Shown here piece after piece: positions 20,739 through 32,193 of a stretch of 64,000 nt of DNA. Each line of letters starts with the position of its first letter. Position 1 is the stretch's first letter. Source of the DNA: Polytrichum commune (taxonomy: Eukaryota; Streptophyta; Polytrichopsida; Polytrichales; Polytrichaceae); NCBI GenBank assembly GCA_950295325.1, contig OX485809.1, positions 30,504,001 through 30,568,000 on the forward strand, given 5' to 3'. The notes under the pieces were generated by a model. It did no database searches. It saw only the letters and a list, made by a program, of their open reading frames with translations, and was not told the DNA's origin. A program made the translations under genes and the position numbers.

Positions 20739-23700
20739 AGGATAGGGTGAGAGGATTAGCACCTCCAATCACAATCCCTTAACCTTCACCTTCAAAGTAG
20801 GGACTAATCCCCTTCCACCAAGCTTCCTTCTTCCTAAACTACCAAGGTGGATCCAAAAGTGGGCATTTAACCCGCGGAGCTCACCTTGCTTCACCTTACC
20901 CCCTACTCACATTATCAAGGCATACTCTTATTGAATTCAACCTTGAAATAATCACACAACACATTCTAAAGCCTAAACTTAAATCCACACCACACTTCAC
21001 TCTTTTTATGTTTTGTGAATAATCATAATACATCAAAGTCAAACTAAAATTGGTTTCGAAGAGTTAATCACCACATGTGGGCACCATTTTGGGCTCACAA
21101 TTGGTTCCAATTCCAAAGAGAAATAGTGTTGTTCCCCAATTTTGTTTTCTTTCCACTGCACAAATCTTATTTTGTATTGAACATGCCTTTGAGGAGGGTC
21201 ACATTGGAATTACACATGAACTATTCCATGCATATTCCTTGGTTCATGGAACATAACGTTTTTCATACCTAGAACAGTAATTTGTGGGATCGGCAATATT
21301 TAATGGAATATTCTCCTATATTTGGACCAACTGTGACAATATTCTATGGAATATTGTCAGTCCCACATAACAATGTTATGGTACTGAATAATGTTATGAA
21401 CTTTGTGTTGAAATTGATTGTTGCTATGTCAGGCTATCATCGATTGAATATTGCATAGATAGATTGAAGGGGTTGAAATAGTGTTTTTTTGCTTCCAATT
21501 TTATGAATATCTGATTCATGTTAGTTTTAACCTCTTTGTTATGGAGTTGACCTTAGATCGAAGATGTGTTATTTGAAAGTTTGAAAGTATGGGTTGAAGA
21601 TAGAAGTAATTTGGGGTTTGCTTGCAATATAAGCTTGTTAGGGATGAACTTTAGAATACATGCATGCAATTTTTATACATTATTCTCAAAGTTCTCTTCT
21701 TTTCAAAGTTTTTCATTCCTAAAGTAGAGTATGAGTGAGAGAAGGAATTAAGCATCACATACATGAGTACCTCGAATTCATCCAAGATGAATGCCCTGAA
21801 ATGGTACGCATCCCTAGTGTTACTATTTTAAACTAGTATCAATGAACTCACAATAGTCTAGTCCAAGTCATTTGCAATGAATCAGCCATAAACATGTAGG
21901 AGGTTTGTTTCCATGATAAGTGGATGAAATGTACACTTGCATGCGATAATTCCCTTTGTCCACGTTGAGGTCAATGGATTGATAATAAATTAAAATGGTA
22001 TTCAGATTCATTTTGGGCCTCTTCTTCACACACACACACATGTGTTCAATATTAAGATTATGTTCAATATTATAACAAAATCTTCATGATGTGGAACCCT
22101 TCAATTATCAAAGGGTTTTATCATTAGTATGCAATTATCCTAATTTGGTGGTTTCCAAAATCTACACAACATCGTAGGCTTCATCCAAACAAGAAATGGT
22201 TGTGACAAATCTAGAAGAAAGAAAGAAGGATGACTTAAATGTGTGTGATTGGTATGAAAGATGATGTTGCTTCGTCTTTGAGTTGGTCTAAGTCTATATG
22301 TAATTTGAAATGGGCATCACGAGATCAATCAAAAGACCTCCAAAGACAATTGTGTCCTATCAACGATGAACACCTTGTATGTATGTGGACAAGTTGACAT
22401 GCATCTATGTGTTCCAAGTGCAAACTCCTAACTTCCTACATGCTTGGTTGAGAATATCCAATTCACCCAGACACCCAATGTGATTGGGTGGATCACGAGT
22501 AATAAGATGCACTTGAAACCAAATCCTATGAAGGTCTCCCATCCAAACCCTATTATAGGGATCTAACTTGAGGTCTTGGGTATGAGCCACCTTGACAAAA
22601 TTAATCATATGAACTCATCTCAAAATATATTGATTTCTACACATATTAATAACTATGTAGTGTATTGCAGTTAATAGAAGATAAGATTCTATTTGGTGAA
22701 AGATTGTGAGGGATTGAGTTGACACCCTTGTCTTAACCCCATGCGTTTCCATGTCAGTCAAGTGAATCCCACTCTAGTCATTTTTGGCACTTGAGCTTCA
22801 AGAACTAAATTGTTGTAATATATGTTGTAATTCAAATTGAGAGCTTCATTTGGTGCACTAACTAGCCTCAAGATGGACTATTGTCCCATTATATCATTTC
22901 ATAAACGCCAAAATTTGTAGAAATTAAAATTTAAGATAATAAAATTAAATAAGGATTCTTTGGGGGGGGGGACGTCAATTGTCAAGTTTATCAAATTCAT
23001 TTTTGGAAATAAATAAATAAAATTATTATTAGATTTGAAAACGCCCAAGTAGGATAGTGAAAACCATGAGCAAGAAGAAGAGGGCTTGCCAAGATGTAAC
23101 TAATCATTGCATATGCAATTAGGAGCCATTGGAAAAAATTCCAACCATAGTGCCACAATAATGAGCAGGAGGCATTAAAGATAAGTAGGAGCCTTAACAT
23201 GATGACCACCTAAGGAAGCCCCGTGGGGGCTCATTTGGCAGTAAAGGATTAAGGGGTTGAGATTGGACTCAAGCTTGAAGATTGGTTAACTGAACTTGGA
23301 GGAGTGTTTTCTTGAGTTGGTACTAACATGGGAAAGTCATGTCACATTAGCATCACTTCGATTTTCTCAAATTTGGGACATGGACCCTAATGTAAACTCC
23401 TTGGGTCCCAAACTAGCCACCCGGGGTTCACACCCCACTGTTGGAGGGTGGAGGAGGCCCTCGTAGAAAAGGTGGTGTTGTAATATCGTAGATCACTTGG
23501 CACATGGGCAATCTCATGCACTCTAAACTTGAAACTTGAAACCTCTAGTAGTTTGCTTACACCAAGTTGATCTAAAAGGCAACAAGAAAATGCAGGATTG
23601 AACTTTAGACCTTCCTCAATCATGATTTGCTTAATATGTATGCGAGCTCAATATCTACATGTCCATGTGCCGAAGGTGCTCATATAAATCTTAATCAAAG

Positions 23701-23979
23701 AAGTCCAAATTATCATTAAAGACCACTGAGTTGAAAGCAAAAAAAAAAAGGCAAAGATATCTTGCAAAACTCACTCACAACACTTAGGTGACATCAAGTG
23801 AAGAGAACAAAGAAGTGATTGGAAAGAAAAGAAAAGAAAAGATAACGCCTGTATTATGCATACCGGCGTGAATGTGAGCCCGTTAACCCTATATTGATCT
23901 CGGGGATCCGAGATGCAATATTGGGTGTTATGCCTCTTGTGGGAGGTGGGCTCTGGTGTAGTGCAAAATAATTTCCACC
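20739..23979. other. Long intergenic stretch without a supported gene
   Basis: AT-rich, with short CA repeats near 22027 and a run of 10 G at 22962-22971. Open frames are short and without domains. Confidence 0.5.
22962..22971 (+). repeat. Homopolymer tract of 10 G
   Basis: One of several long G/C runs in the window. Confidence 0.85.
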
Positions 23980-24231
23980 TTATGGTGGTGGGATAGGGTT
24001 TTGTTTGTTGTCAAGTTTCCTTTTATTTAAGACCAAATAGGTAAGGTATTTAATGGCATTTTGGTGTATGTTTTCCATGAGGGTTTTGATGTGGGTTTTG
24101 GGGATTTTCAGGTTGGTTAATTGTTTGATGGAGTTTTCGTGAATAGCACCTCTTACTCCTGCGGTGATAGTAACGAGGGGGTTGGTATTCCATCCGTTGG
24201 CTCTTAGTGTGATAATTAGCGGGTCATATTT
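23980..24231 (-). mobile_element. Fragment of a LINE-like (non-LTR) ORF, C-terminal end
   Basis: The minus strand is open for 84 codons ending in a TAA at 23982-23980. It reads KYDPLIITLRANGW, then LVTITAGVRGAIHENS, and later NAIKYLTYLVLNKRKL before a proline run. The GW...TAGVRG...IHxxS pattern resembles the region after the reverse transcriptase in some non-LTR retroelements. No start codon or catalytic part remains, so this would be a 5'-truncated insertion. Just beyond the stop lies a palindrome around GATCTCGGGGATCCGAGATG (about 23897-23916). Family assignment is from memory and tentative. Confidence 0.42.
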
Positions 24232-25109
24232 GTTGTGTCATCACGTGATTGGAATTCACAAAGAATCACATAAACTGGCAAATAGAAATGCGTTGTAGCT
24301 TGAATCCAATATATCTTAGGATTGAAAAAGCACATAATCCACTTCTTTCGTTTCATGTCTCTCAAGTCTCTATGAACCTTTTGCATGGCATACTAACAAC
24401 AATCACAAAAGAGAATAGTACATCAAAGATTTCGTGATAGTTGAGGTGCTTTTGATAGATCTAATTACGCTTCTAGTAAGAGGTGCTTCAAATGCAAGCA
24501 TGGTGATTCTCATTCTTCCTACTTCTTTCCTCTCAAAGTCCCCTGCTTCAAACCCTAATTCTAACCCCGTGCTTCTCCTTTAGTTTTCTTTAAAATGGAG
24601 CAACATGGACATCTTATTAAGCATACTTCATGTCAACGTGTCCATGAGTGCGCTCATGAAGTGTTCGCCATTTGTCATAATGGGCTTAACGGAATTTTGG
24701 TTGATCAAATGGGTCTTGGAAATAAGTCAAGAAAATTAGTTTGCTTGCCCATTTGAAAGGCAAGAAGATGCATCTCAAAATGTTGCTTGAGAATCAAGCG
24801 ATGAGTTTAGAGTCTAGCATAATCAATGAATTTGGGCTTACACTTAGGGCTTGTGCCCTCCACCCGCTGTCCAAAAGACGTTTAGGCAAGTGCACTTTAC
24901 AATGGACACCACTTGAAATTCACCAAATTTAAATGCGGTACATGAGAATTGATTATTCTTGTTTATAGAATGAAGGTGATTATTTTCATAATTTCATGAA
25001 ATGAAAATTATAGATGACCTACAATGGTTTTCTTTCAAATATGTATACTTCAATTTTGGATATGGACTTTTAAGTTTTAAGGTATGTAAGTTTTTTTCAT
25101 TTATATTTG

Positions 25110-25740
25110 ATTGGTGTGTATTAAGGTGAGTATCGAAGCAAACAATACAAAGACACATGTTTAAGAGAGATTGGACTATGTTTTCAACATTTATTAACTA
25201 CTATGCACTCGATAGTGAACACAATTGGAAAGACATTTTTCTTCAAATAAGGAATCAACGGACATGCACTTCCATTAACCAAAATCAAACCAAGAGTTGT
25301 TTGATTTTCACTGATTTTTGTTGATGTTTCATCATAAATTTGCTAATACAAAACAAATTTGAAGACACGAGGTCAATAGAAGACGGAGAACAAGAAAAAG
25401 TAACCGGATTACACCCACATACCTTAACTTAGATCAAGAGAGACACGCCTAATTCAATAAACTGTCTTAATCGTACACCTATGTTTGAGTGGTGTGTGAT
25501 TCGATGTGGATCCAAGAATGGACACCCATGGACATGCTTTCAACAATAGAGATTGGTTTATGTCCTCAGAACATGTTACCAAGACTCAATAGTGAATATA
25601 GTTGGGGGAACCTATATACCCATTTAATGAGCATGAGAATTTCCATTTTGATAATGAACATTCAACAACCAAAAACCACGAGGAAAGTGGCTATGGCCTC
25701 GAATTAGATTTGCTAATCATTTCATAACCCACTAATAGCG
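25110..25740. repeat. Dispersed foldback-family repeat, two partial copies
   Basis: 25110-25345 contains ACACATGTTTAAGAGAGATTGG and TAGTGAACACAATTGG. 25465-25740 contains CACCTATGTTTGAGTGG and TCAATAGTGAATATAG. The same strings recur, diverged, at 42330-42690, 49550-49870, 50845-51150 (inverse) and 62400-63120. Confidence 0.65.
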
Positions 25741-25957
25741 TGTTTCATATCCAAGGAGAAGTGGACTAGTCCCATGCGTATATCCTATTTGAGATCCTAC
25801 GATTCTCTCAGTTTTTGAGGTGGACAAAGAAGGTCCCAAAAGTTTCACCCAACCTTCAAATAGGCTCCAATACACGACGAGCTAACGAGCTTGTAATAGA
25901 ATTTTTTCTCAAAGGAGGGTCAAACCCAAGGTTTCATACCTCTTTGTACTAGGTAGC

Positions 25958-26071
25958 GGTCATCTACAGAGTGGCTACCGGGTGTAGCAGGGGAGCAGAA
26001 CCTGCCGAGTCGCGTCAGCGACGAGGGAGGTTCTGTTCACCTGCTACACCCGGTAGCCACTCTGGATGACC
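25958..26071. other. 114-bp near-perfect palindrome upstream of the recombinase gene
   Basis: Outer arms GGTCATC (25958-25964) and GATGACC (26065-26071) enclose arms of about 40 bases. The first 24 of these (from AGAGTGGCTACCGGGTG) pair without mismatch and the rest with three mismatches. The apex GTCGC-GTCA-GCGAC itself forms a small stem. The stretch is GC-rich in AT-rich flanks and ends 198 bp before the start codon at 26270. It would extrude as a cruciform or fold as a strong RNA hairpin if transcribed. No second copy was noticed in the window. Confidence 0.92.
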
Positions 26072-26269
26072 TGCTGCCATACGTAGCCGATGAAGGATCT
26101 CAAAAATAGTTACCTGCCTATCCAGTTACTAATAGGTACCTTCCTTGTTGGCGGGAGGTAGGAATTTCAAAAGTGTCACGCCGAGCTATCTCCAACACTT
26201 CTATTCTCAGTTTAGGCTTTTTGTGCTCTGTCAGTTCTGTCTTTGTTGTTTGCCAATCTTGTCGCTGTC

Positions 26270-29200
26270 ATGGAAGGTAATCAAGAGGATGGTGACGTTG
26301 AGCAACATCAGCCTATGCCGTCATTCAAGTTGTTTAGTGATGACGATGAGTTGGAGAGGCCGTTAGAAGTTGGTACTTCAAGGGGTAGAAAGAAGGGACG
26401 TTCTGGCACCAAGTTTCGTGGATCTAGATCTGGAAGGCGCAGTCGAGGTCGAGGACGAGGACAAGCTCCTGTGCATCGTGATTCACACGGTGTCGAAGAG
26501 ATCTATGTTCCATCAGAAACATCTTTGTTGAATTCATCACAGTTTGCTTGTGGTGCAGATGGCGTTTTGTTGAGTGATAGCCATAATGTTGTTTCAAGTG
26601 TGCAAACTGTTTGTATTGACGCACCTCCATCCTCAGATGTTCGTGTTGATGGTGTTGATTCGAACATTGTGAGAAGCAACACTATTCCCAATGTTTTGAA
26701 TGCACCAGTGTTTGTGAACACTACTGTGTGTGCAGATCTCACAACTGCTGCATCCGTAAATGCTACCTTCATAAATGGGACAAGAAGTGATGGCAATCCA
26801 AGCTCTAGTTCTGTACATCTTGGGGAGGTTCCAGTGCATGCTAGTGAGTTTCCACTCCAAGATAGATCTTCACAGGACCTTGTTGTGCATGTGGCACATG
26901 CGATTGTTCCATCTTCCTCGGAATTTCTGGATTTAGATCAAGAGGATTTCAATAGTGTCTAAAATGGCGATGAATCAAACAGTTACCGAAACGAGAGGTG
27001 GTGTATCAATAGATTTAATGCTTGGCGTAGGCACATGAATATCCCCACTGATATCCCCGTGGAAAAGATTCCACTACAGGAACTTGGTGTGATTCTTAGC
27101 AAGTTCTTTTTGATGGTTTGCAAGGTTGATGGCAACAAGTATCCAACCGAGTCCATCAAAAACCTCTTGATGTCTTTCAATCGCATAATTCTAAGAGAGC
27201 AGAAAACTCGTATCAATCTGACTTGGAATGAGGAGGTTGAGTTCAATATTCAGAGGCATCCGTGGTTTATTGGTGCTTGTCGCGCCGTACAAAAGGCAAT
27301 GACCAAAAGTAAGGATCTAGGGGCCAATAAACCTCGGAGGAAAGTCGATCCTCTAACTTATGAGCAGGAGAAGTTAATCTTGGCCCATCCTTTACATCAG
27401 GTTACATCTGCTCATGGGATTCACAAGAGAATGGCCTTTTACTGTTTTATTGTCTTCCTCATCAGAGGTAACACTGAATTGTGGAAGGTAATGGTCAAGG
27501 ACTTCACAATTGAAGTGGATCAACGTGGACGTGAGTTCTTGAAGTAGGTGTCCTCTCTTCAGAATCCATCAATTTTTAGAATCTACAAGTGCCTTTGTTG
27601 TTCTATATATGTGCACTAAAGTTCTGAGTATGAGCGTAATATTATTCTCATTTGAATGGCCTTTGGTCTTGAGGTTCAGAATGATGCATGACTAACAACT
27701 TCAGTAATTAGGTGTCTACGGGCCTGCTCGGAGTCTCAAACATTTTCGGTAGTTTGAGTATGATCATATTAACAATATTGATATGTTGTGCAGGTACGAT
27801 GAGCGTACTTCAAAGAACCACAAAGTTACACTCAGCAGGTTCCAAGAAGAACACTTCAGGAGGCCAGTAGTTTCTTTCGATCCTGATGTAGTAGCCACAT
27901 TTCGAGCTCTTTTGTCTCATATGCCAACCAACTCAGAGCATGGTCATCTATTTCTTGCTGCAATTGTCAATCCACGTTCTAATATTTGGTTCAGAAGTGG
28001 CATCAATGTTGGTGAGTCTGCTATGAGAAACTGGATGCGTCAGATGTGTAAGACAGTAGGTCTAGTTGGTGATTTTACTAATAAATCAGGGAGAGTGACT
28101 GCAATTTCACGCATGTCAGCAGGTATGGTCCCTAGAAAAGCAATCGCTTCAGTTACTGGTCATCGTGATGAAAAGACTCTTGAAAGGTACGATAGAACGT
28201 TGCAATTGCAACAAAACGCTGCCCAAGCTCTTTGTAGGGAACCTTACGATGAGGATGGTAATCCTCTTACATATGAAGACCATTATCGCAGGCAAATGGA
28301 GCATTACCATGCGCATGAAAATGTGCTAGAGGATAGTACATCAGAACTTCCTCCCTCTCATGGAAGTGGCATCCAACAAGGTTTTGGTGGCCGACTCCAG
28401 ATCCGATCTGCACCGGACCAGGTTGAGGAACAAAATTTTGTTTCTGAAGCTTTTGAGGAAGATGTTCATAATACGAGTGAAAATGATGATGAAATTGTTG
28501 TTTGTCCTGAAGTTCAAGAGTGTGGCCAAAATTTAGACGATCCTTCTATTCTCCCACCAACAAAGACTAGGAGATTTGATTCCACTTCGCATGTCAGATT
28601 CCAGGTTCCTCCTACTACAATTCCCCATGCAAGTGCCTTTCGTCCAAGTAATGTGCACAGTGCATTTCGTCCAGTAGTTTCTTGCCGACCTCATGTGCCG
28701 CCTCCAATATACAGACCTCAAGCAGCTCCATTGCAGAGGCAATTTTATACCCCTTCAAGGCCTTTTAATCATGTGTACAAACCATACGATATCTATCATG
28801 ATAGGGTTTTTGCTCCTCCGCCGAGGCCTATGGCTCCTTATCAACATGTTCAGTCTATTGGTCAGGCAAATCCCGGTAACATCAGGACATGTTGCGGTAA
28901 CATACCATATGTTGTGACACCTAATACATCTACCCCGGAAGCTGTGTGGTTAGAGTACGTTAAAGAATGCTGGAATTATGAATGGACATCTTTTGAGAAA
29001 GAAGATTTCAGTCATCACATCCCGGCTACTACTGTTGATGCTGTAAATTTACCGTGTGTCCAAGCTGTTTCAAGTGGTCAATGTGCAGAAACTAATGATG
29101 TTAATCAGGTCATGCAAGATGCTGAGAGGAATAACCAACAAGTTGGTGAAGGAGTTGCAGTATTGAATCCCGTGGCATTGCAACAAGTTGATGTCCCTAG

Positions 29201-29339
29201 GCAAGCTGATGTTGGTCGAATTCAGTTCCATGCTGGAGTTCACCACCACTACAATATTGTTTTAGGCGATCCCATCTCTTTGTCAAGAGTTTTGGAGAAT
29301 ATATTCCAACGAACTGGACGTGATGGTTCAGGGAATTAG
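26270..29339 (+). CDS. Crypton/DUF3504-type tyrosine recombinase, two exons, one in-frame stop
   Basis: Predicted exons are 26270-27543 and 27794-29339 (intron with GTAGGT donor and TTGTGCAG acceptor, joining FL-K-YDERTSKNHK in frame). Residues 38-64 are a basic R/G-rich tract. Codon 231 (26960-26962) is TAA, after which the same frame continues. An N-terminal SAM-like/core-binding segment follows (RWCINRFNAWRRH, then KFFLMVCKVDGNKYPTES). The catalytic domain has FLIRGNTELW with Arg399, TNKSGR with Lys522 and Arg525, TGH with His548, and the nucleophile candidate Tyr557 in ERY, nine residues after the His. This is the R-(H/K)xxR-H-Y layout of tyrosine recombinases, with Lys in place of the usual first His of box II. 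A proline-rich tail (residues about 690-790) and a hydrophilic end follow. Domain order matches Crypton transposases and animal proteins domesticated from them. Whether it is active, domesticated or newly dead is unknown. Confidence 0.82.
26960..26962 (+). other. In-frame TAA inside the recombinase reading frame
   Basis: The frame before (from 26270) and after (through 27543) is the same. The 24 codons between the stop and the next Met (27035) already contain conserved N-terminal residues such as RWCINRFNAW, so translation from 27035 would lose part of the domain. Confidence 0.85.
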
Positions 29340-29437
29340 TGCAGGAAGATTAGTGCAAACCCAGTGCAGGTATGCGATTGAATTAATTGTGTTGGCAACT
29401 TTGAGCATGGGTTGATCTGTAGCTAATTCCTCTGCCT

Positions 29438-29545
29438 GCATTAATTTGTGCAATGATCTGTAGCTGGCTGTTCATGTGCCTGCCTTACTTTGTTTTCGAT
29501 CATCCTCCTGGATATAGATTGCACCCTAGCTTGATAATTTCTGAA
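29438..29545 (-). repeat. Inverted repeat, left member (pair with 30718-30812)
   Basis: Read on the minus strand it encodes ARVQSISRRMIENKVRQA. The right member on the plus strand encodes ARVQSISRWMIVCKLTQA. At DNA level the two agree over roughly 95 bases with many substitutions. They may be fragments of a repeated gene or the arms of an element. I do not recognise the peptide. Confidence 0.65.
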
Positions 29546-30717
29546 GCTAAATGTGTTTTTGGTGTGAATGGTTAGCATATTTTGTGTTTTGTTTTGTTTC
29601 GAATAATCTGTTTTGTTCCGGAAGTCTTTTTCAGCAATGTAATGTTGAGTGGAACTTCGAATGTATTTGCAGGTGGGTACATTGTCATGGGCTCCCGCAC
29701 CTCTGGTAAGACTGAGGTGGCTACCACCCGAGCTACATGAGACCAATTTGTTCCTTAGAATACAACAACACGTCTTCAGGTGTCATTCTGGAGGTCATTC
29801 TGTGAACGAACCTCTGAATTTGAGCAGGATATGAGGTGCTTAGCTCATACTGGAAAAGAGGCCTTACCTGCCTCATGCTTTTAATCCATTTGGTAGAAAG
29901 AGGTGTTTGAATATAGTGCATTAATGCACTATTCATTTGCAAGCACCCACCCGATGGTTTTGGAAGGTCCTAGAGCTAGAATAGGCTGTCAATAGATGTT
30001 GCATTAGACCCCTAACCTGTGAGGTTGATTGGACCTTGCTCCAGTCCAAGTTCCTTGGATCAACACTAGATTCATGCAAAAGAACACATAGTAGAGGAGA
30101 TGTTTGTGCTTTATATGGCATCGATCTTGAGCATCCAAGATGTCAAATGGTGGCTTGTGCACTCTCATTGTCAATTCTGAAATCATTCATCAGATGCTCA
30201 ACAAAAATAAAAGCAGGGGGAGAAGTATGTAAGCACCCCTTGTCGTGTCTCCTGGTAAGTGTTGGGTTCTATTTGTCTCTGAATTGTCAATTGATCTGGT
30301 ATTAGTGTAGTTGTACATCACTTTTTTGGTAGTTAACCAATTTGAAAATCCATGGAATGATTCACAAGAGGTTTAGCCTATTGGCTAGCAAACTGTACCA
30401 TTGGTTTTTGTGTACCTGAGCTGTTTGATTGAGGAAAGGCATACAAAAATTCTTGCATACTGCTGTGGAACCTTAATGTGAAGAGGTCACCTTTTTGCAG
30501 CAATTCCCTATTTGATGGTGTTGGAACATGTGCAGATAAGATTTAAACCATTCTAGGTTCAATAGCTAATGCAATTGGGTAGGGTCTATATGATTGTTTA
30601 AAGTGAGAATATTTACTTCGACCCCTTATAACTTTTGCATCTCACCTTGATTCTGAAACTTGCAATGACAATCTCCAAGCTGACGGATCAATCATTCCAA
30701 CAGATTTCACCAGCTGA

Positions 30718-30812
30718 TGTGGCTAGGGTGCAATCGATCTCCAGGTGGATGATCGTATGCAAATTAACGCAAGCACTGAAACAGCTAGCTACCTACAGAT
30801 CAATACACAAAT
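30718..30812 (+). repeat. Inverted repeat, right member (pair with 29438-29545)
   Basis: See the left member. The plus-strand frame stays open to about 30890 (…SIHKFDSPGTLH…), longer than in the partner. Confidence 0.65.
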
Positions 30813-31328
30813 TCGATAGTCCCGGCACACTTCACCGCAAAAAGTTCCAAAATCAAAGGCAGGGTGCAAGACGATCTCCAGAAGCACGATGAGCTACAAC
30901 GGAGAGAAAGAGAAAAGATATTTGAAAATGGATTCCCGCCCATTTGGGGCTAATTGGTGTAATAATCTAGTCCCACATGGTGAAAAGGGTAGGTAAGTAG
31001 GTCGGAACAAGTTAGGTAGGTCGCAACACAGTAGGTCGCTATGGTCTTGGACCGTCCAGTGGAGAGCCAATGGGACTTCGCCACATCAGCTTCTATATCT
31101 CCAGAATCGGCTACGAGGGACTGTACAGATAACTATATTGTGTTAGTAAGCTTCAGATCTTTCCTCACAATCAAGGATTTATGTAGATGGGAGCTTATGT
31201 TACAGCCCATAATCGTCAAAAAATGATTATTTTCTTAGTTTAGGTAGAGCTCACAACGGTTTTACACTATTTACAATAAATTGGAACTTTTCTATGAGAT
31301 GCTGAAGTTCATCGTTAGTGTGCAGTTT

Positions 31329-31345
31329 GGGGGGGGGGGGGGGGG
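31329..31345 (+). repeat. Homopolymer tract of 17 G
   Basis: Longest G run in the window, followed by AGGGG. Confidence 0.9.
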
Positions 31346-31458
31346 AGGGGAGTTTGAGAGGCACAGTGGAGGAGATGAGGCTTGGGAATTTGGAGTGGAA
31401 GCAATTGATCTGTGTATCTTATGCAAGCACATGTTCTGTGATTGGGTGGGGATTGCAG

Positions 31459-31623
31459 GTGGCCATTGCGACAGGCAAAACAGAGGATGATGAACCAAAA
31501 TTAGAAGAGGAGGGAGACATCGATGAAGATGCTGGAGAAGAGTATGAAGATGTGCACAACTACAATGATGTGGAATTACCCACATTTGGGGCTGCGGAGG
31601 AAGAGGATTACTATGAGTATTGA
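31459..31623 (+). CDS. Possible orphan terminal exon encoding an acidic tail
   Basis: After an acceptor-like GATTGCAG the frame reads VAIATGKTEDDEPKLEE and continues with an Asp/Glu/Tyr-rich tail ending EEEDYYEY before TGA. The sharp compositional signal of an acidic tail suggests genuine coding sequence. I found no upstream exons and do not recognise the family. It could be the last exon of a gene mostly lost, or chance. Confidence 0.3.
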   Translation: MAIATGKTEDDEPKLEEEGDIDEDAGEEYEDVHNYNDVELPTFGAAEEEDYYEY

Positions 31624-32193
31624 CTTGGAATATAGATTCCCAATGCTGCTCTTGTATCAGTATCCCACTGTCTATATTCTTTTTGTTCCTGAATGTAGAG
31701 CTTACAAACAGACAGACAGCCAGGTGAGCCACCAGATGTTACACAGTAGAAATGATACATCCTTCCATCAAGGAAAACAGAGTTGTATACTATGAATCTC
31801 ATACGGCACTGCTTCCAAGAAGCAGAAATTCATTGATTGGTCAATTGGCTTGGCATTGAGATGTGTAATATGAGAGTTATACCTCTCTAGTTGGATTTTG
31901 AATTAAATTGATTAACTGGAGTCATATGAGCCCTTCTGTAAAGTCTCTAGTGGGTTGTTCCATCAGCACAATGGTACGCTCTAGTGTTGTTACTCAATGT
32001 AAGACAGTTTGCTCACATGCCACGTGCAAGTGCATTTGTTGAAGATTCAAGACAGTGAATCAGTGATGTGATTGGACAAAAATGTGATCAATGTCGTTGG
32101 CCCTGTCTTTAGTTGCTCAGGTCTGGTACCTACTTTTCTTAGATACATTTTGAAGATAACAGTGCCACTACTTGTTAATTAAAGGGTGTTCAA
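31624..32193. other. Unique sequence before duplication copy B
   Basis: No gene seen. Copy B begins at 32194 or earlier; the matching left flank of copy A lies outside the window. Confidence 0.5.

Larger units (their letters stand above)
29546..31458. other. Intergenic, repeat fragments only
   Basis: Contains a perfect 20-bp palindrome at 29913-29932 (ATAGTGCATTAATGCACTAT) and the second arm of the repeat at 30718-30812. Otherwise no gene is supported. Confidence 0.5.

Noticed and set aside
29913-29932. Perfect 20-bp palindrome as the right-end partner of the 114-bp palindrome
   Set aside because: Sequence is unrelated to the large palindrome and AT-rich; palindromes of this size are expected by chance in such DNA now and then.
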